Assembly (NCBI GenBank): GCA_003212345.1
Contig: QCPZ01000002.1
Coordinates: 147,173 to 211,172, forward strand
Length of the DNA: 64,000 nt
Source: SAR116 cluster bacterium AG-447-A06
GTDB lineage: Bacteria; Pseudomonadota; Alphaproteobacteria; Puniceispirillales; Puniceispirillaceae
Direction: 5' to 3'
Shown: positions 61,483 through 64,000 of the stretch, piece by piece
Position numbering within the stretch: position 1 is the stretch's first letter
Layout: every line of letters starts with the position of its first letter
Program-made: the position numbers and the translations under genes
The notes under the pieces: generated by a model
The model's database searches: none
What the model saw: only the letters and a program-made list of their open reading frames with translations
What the model was told of the DNA's origin: nothing

Positions 61483-64000
61483 TTGAGCGTTATTAACACC
61501 AATGTTGGTGCATTATTGGCCAGGACCTATGCAACCGAGGCCAATAATAAGATGCAGACCTCCATGGAGCGTCTCTCATCTGGCTTGCGCATAAATCGCG
61601 CTGCTGACGATGCCGCCGGCTTAGCTGTTGGCAACAAAATGGCTGCGTCAATAAAAAGCTATGAAATGGGTGTAAGGAACTCTGCCAACATGATTAGCCT
61701 GTTGACAACAGCAGAAAATTCCCTAGCGCAAATACTAGATATGCAGCTAAGGATAAGAGAGTTAGCCGTTCAGTCTGCGAACGGAATTTATTCAGATCGT
61801 GACAGAGATAACCTAGAAATTGAGTCAGGAGGCTTGATAAGAGAAATGGACCGCCTTGCCTCTCACACAAAGTATAATGGTGTTAGCCTTTTGGACGGGA
61901 GCTTTGAGGGAAAGGTTGTCCAAACAGGCGCTGGTATTGGCGACCACGTGGCTGTGAACATTAACGAACTAGTTAGCTCATCACTCGGAAGATTTTGGGA
62001 GACGACAACTTTTACGAATGGAAACTTTACTGAAACGACGCCTGTTACCAGTCCCTCAGCTGATGTAAAAGCAATACCAGGCTGGGAAATTCATAACAAG
62101 CGTGTTGAATTGGGACAGGATGGTTCTAACGGACCCGCCAATGTAAATAACCGGGAAAACGTCTCAATCTCAAATACAATTGCCGGCCACCCGGTACCCG
62201 AAGACCTAACACCGCGCCCATTCAAAAATGCAGTTCCTAATTTAGTAGTAGAACCAACATCACCGACAACAACAGATACCGCATTGACATATGGTGTAAC
62301 CCACTCAGGCATTACTGACCCAAGTCCTCCAAACGCTTCTGATCCCGGAACATACGATGTAACGGTTGGTGCTTTGAGCGCTGTAACAATTACTGGTAGC
62401 ACAAATACAACTGGTAACGCAGCTTTGATGAACCGATCCTTCACCAATATCGCCGGCTCTGCACCAACAGCGGGTGGTACCAGTGCAACGTTCAATATTT
62501 CAGTCGGAGAAATGACTATTACCCCAACATCCTCAACCACCGACAACGCTGCAATGATGGGCCGAACCTTCACAAATGTCGCTGGAACAGGTGGATCGGG
62601 CTCTGGCGCGCTGTTCAATGTAACGGTGGGAGAAATGACGACAACCCCTACGTCTTCAACAACCTCCAACACAGCAATGATGGGCCAAACCTTTACAAAT
62701 GTCGCAGCCACAGCACCCACTGGTGGAGGAACTACTGCAAAATACACAGTGACTGTCGGGCAAATGCAGTTTAATGAAACCTCAGGCAACAGCACCGGCA
62801 ATGCGGAGCTTTTTTCGACGAACTATGGAAACATTTCAGCGACGAACGTTACCGGTAGTGGTAGTGGAGCAACCTTCAACGTTAGCATTAACGGTTCAGG
62901 CAATATAGAAGCAAGTGTGGTTAACCGCGGATCGGGTTACAATGTAGGAGATCAGTTGAGAATCTCAGGGTCATCAATTGGCGGCGGCTCTGATCTTATT
63001 TTGACGATTGGCGCGGCAACTGTGACTATAAATCAAACAGATGCCGGTAGTGGGTATAGCAATGGGGAGACCATTAAAATACTCGGCAACACCATAGGTG
63101 GAAGTGCTGGCGCGGATGATATTGCGCTGAGCGTAGGTAATGCCAACATCAGTATAAGCTTGGCTGATGCAGGCACTGGATATAGCGCCACCGATAGGAT
63201 TACAATCCCGGGCAATTTAATTGGCGGCAGTGCTGGCGCTGGCCCTGGTGGTGATGATATTACCGTAACTGTTGGTGATGCCAACATCAGCGTCAGCGTC
63301 AACACTCCTGGTAGCGGTTATAAAGTGGGAGAGCAAATCACAATTTTAGGCAGCTTACTTGGGGCAACTGACGGTGCCGATAATATAGTTGTGAACGGAA
63401 ATGCTGCTACAGTCAGTGTAAGCGCCACGGGTGGCTCGGGGTACACCGCAGGCGGCACAGTGACATTAACCGGCTCAGACCTCGCAACCGGCGCCAATAA
63501 TCTTGCGATAAAAACATTAAAAGTGCCGCCGGGCACTGAGGATGGTGCCCGGCCTCTGAGTTTTGGCACTCTGGGTGATGATAGCGCAACCGGCTTCAGC
63601 ATTGAAAATGGCTATATCGTTCTCGACTCAGGCACTATGACAAGTGTCAATGGATACGACATTGTTCATGGCCCCTATCTAGTTTCCTCTGAAGCAAAAG
63701 AAATTAACGCTGGTGAGAAAGTTAATTTTGATTGGAAAGCGTCCGGTACTAATGATGCTTTTGATATATTCGCCTACATAGTTGATGTGGACACTGGCGC
63801 AACCGAGATACTGCTAAACCAAACTCAAAGTCCCAAAGGATCCACGGACTGGACAACTGTCTCGCACACAGTTCAAACAAGCGGTAATTACAAATATGTT
63901 TTCATAAATGGGACATATGACGACACTGGGGGCAAACTATTAGGTGCAGAAATGTATCTTGATAATATTTATATTGAACGAGACAACCTCCCAGCGGGGG
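61483..64000 (+). CDS. fliC: flagellin with large repetitive central insert (partial, runs off the window)
   Basis: The frame is open for at least 839 codons to the window edge. The N-terminus is classical flagellin D0/D1: SVINTNVGALLARTYATEA, MERLSSGLRINRAADDAAG, LAVGNKMAASIKSYEMGVRN and the LRIRELAVQSANGIYSDRDR helix. The start is TTG at 61483 (TTG AGC GTT), with AGGA eight bases before. After about residue 165 the usual variable domain is replaced by a very long beta-rich insert with two repeat arrays (62386-62766 and 62911-63525) and a jelly-roll-like domain (63600-63980). The C-terminal D1/D0 must lie outside. Typical flagellins have 270-550 residues, so this one is exceptionally long. 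Confidence 0.9.
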   Translation, partial: MSVINTNVGALLARTYATEANNKMQTSMERLSSGLRINRAADDAAGLAVGNKMAASIKSYEMGVRNSANMISLLTTAENSLAQILDMQLRIRELAVQSANGIYSDRDRDNLEIESGGLIREMDRLASHTKYNGVSLLDGSFEGKVVQTGAGIGDHVAVNINELVSSSLGRFWETTTFTNGNFTETTPVTSPSADVKAIPGWEIHNKRVELGQDGSNGPANVNNRENVSISNTIAGHPVPEDLTPRPFKNAVPNLVVEPTSPTTTDTALTYGVTHSGITDPSPPNASDPGTYDVTVGALSAVTITGSTNTTGNAALMNRSFTNIAGSAPTAGGTSATFNISVGEMTITPTSSTTDNAAMMGRTFTNVAGTGGSGSGALFNVTVGEMTTTPTSSTTSNTAMMGQTFTNVAATAPTGGGTTAKYTVTVGQMQFNETSGNSTGNAELFSTNYGNISATNVTGSGSGATFNVSINGSGNIEASVVNRGSGYNVGDQLRISGSSIGGGSDLILTIGAATVTINQTDAGSGYSNGETIKILGNTIGGSAGADDIALSVGNANISISLADAGTGYSATDRITIPGNLIGGSAGAGPGGDDITVTVGDANISVSVNTPGSGYKVGEQITILGSLLGATDGADNIVVNGNAATVSVSATGGSGYTAGGTVTLTGSDLATGANNLAIKTLKVPPGTEDGARPLSFGTLGDDSATGFSIENGYIVLDSGTMTSVNGYDIVHGPYLVSSEAKEINAGEKVNFDWKASGTNDAFDIFAYIVDVDTGATEILLNQTQSPKGSTDWTTVSHTVQTSGNYKYVFINGTYDDTGGKLLGAEMYLDNIYIERDNLPAG
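62386..62766 (+). repeat. tandem repeat array A inside flagellin (3 clear units)
   Basis: Three consecutive units of 43, 41 and 43 codons (62386-62514, 62515-62637, 62638-62766). Shared pattern: TxTPTSSTTxN, MMGxTFTNVA, a Gly/Ser/Ala-rich linker, then FNVxVGEM. Units 2 and 3 also match well at the DNA level. A diverged fourth unit continues to about 62904. Confidence 0.8.
62911..63525 (+). repeat. tandem repeat array B inside flagellin (about 5 units)
   Basis: Five units of roughly 35-46 codons (62911-63030, 63031-63156, 63157-63294, 63295-63420, 63421-63525). Shared pattern: GSGYxxGExIxIxGxxIGG, then a GADDI-like acidic turn and a short VTVGxANISV strand. The pattern suggests a stack of small beta modules, with acidic turns that might bind metal ions. 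Confidence 0.8.

Noticed and set aside
62091..62801. Long minus-strand reading frame opposite the flagellin repeats (also 63033-63305 and 63318-63602)
   Set aside because: These are antisense to the repeat arrays; their Val/Pro-rich repetitive translations simply mirror the Thr/Gly-rich flagellin repeats, and the plus-strand flagellin frame is uninterrupted.
1..64000. Search by eye for tRNA, rRNA, riboswitch, CRISPR, transposase or integrase
   Set aside because: No cloverleaf with typical T-loop, no rRNA-like stretch, no spaced direct repeats outside the flagellin coding arrays and no mobile-element protein was found. A tRNA or covariance-model scan would be decisive.

Overview
The window looks like chromosome of a free-living, probably marine alphaproteobacterium. 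Base composition is moderate to AT-leaning by eye (not computed), genes are densely packed, and the content is dominated by scavenging of organic acids and organic nitrogen: two complete tripartite tricarboxylate transporters, a tungstate ABC importer, a peptide/nickel-type ABC importer, and many dehydrogenases, hydrolases and CoA enzymes. A SAR116/Rhodospirillales-like host is a guess from this gene style. No rRNA, tRNA, CRISPR array, insertion sequence or phage gene was seen.

Layout. 1-4.8 kb: tail of a Na/Pi cotransporter, then a glycerol-3-phosphate module (glpR-glpD divergent from glpK) separated by a very AT-rich control region with two palindromes. 4.9-8.6 kb: a tightly coupled minus-strand operon of glycosyltransferase, nucleosidase-like phosphorylase, spore-photoproduct-lyase-like radical SAM protein and short-chain dehydrogenase. 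It has no function I can name and is the best candidate here for an undescribed system. 8.8-12.6 kb: enoyl-CoA hydratase and acyl-CoA ligase, then a sulfite-oxidase-type molybdoenzyme. 12.6-19.9 kb: DUF3604/PHP-like protein, MFS transporter, YghU-type GST, ureidoglycine aminohydrolase, FAH-family hydrolase and aspartate-dehydrogenase-like protein.

20-35.8 kb: first TTT transporter with a PrpF-type tautomerase and a beta-hydroxyacid dehydrogenase; tungstate importer tupBCA; quinone oxidoreductase; second TTT transporter followed by a ThDP enzyme and a double-module CaiB-like protein. 36-56 kb: ATM1-type exporter, nitronate monooxygenase, BT1-like and EamA transporters, D-2-hydroxyacid dehydrogenase, RidA + DUF1028 pair, flavin monooxygenase, PhyH oxygenase, N,N-dimethylformamidase large-subunit homologue, amidase and the oligopeptide-type ABC importer. 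Together these suggest uptake and breakdown of N-alkylated or amide compounds.

56.5-64 kb: GFA-family protein, FKBP-rhodanese fusion whose signal peptide seems to be cut off by a homopolymer frameshift, a stand-alone cyclic-nucleotide-binding domain, orphan secreted proteins, an inverse-autotransporter-type barrel with a lipoprotein signal, and at the right edge an unusually large flagellin (at least 839 codons, truncated by the window) with two tandem repeat arrays. Recurring features are frequent TTG start codons preceded by purine-rich ribosome binding sites, and a hairpin directly after each of the three substrate-binding-protein genes of the TTT and peptide importers.
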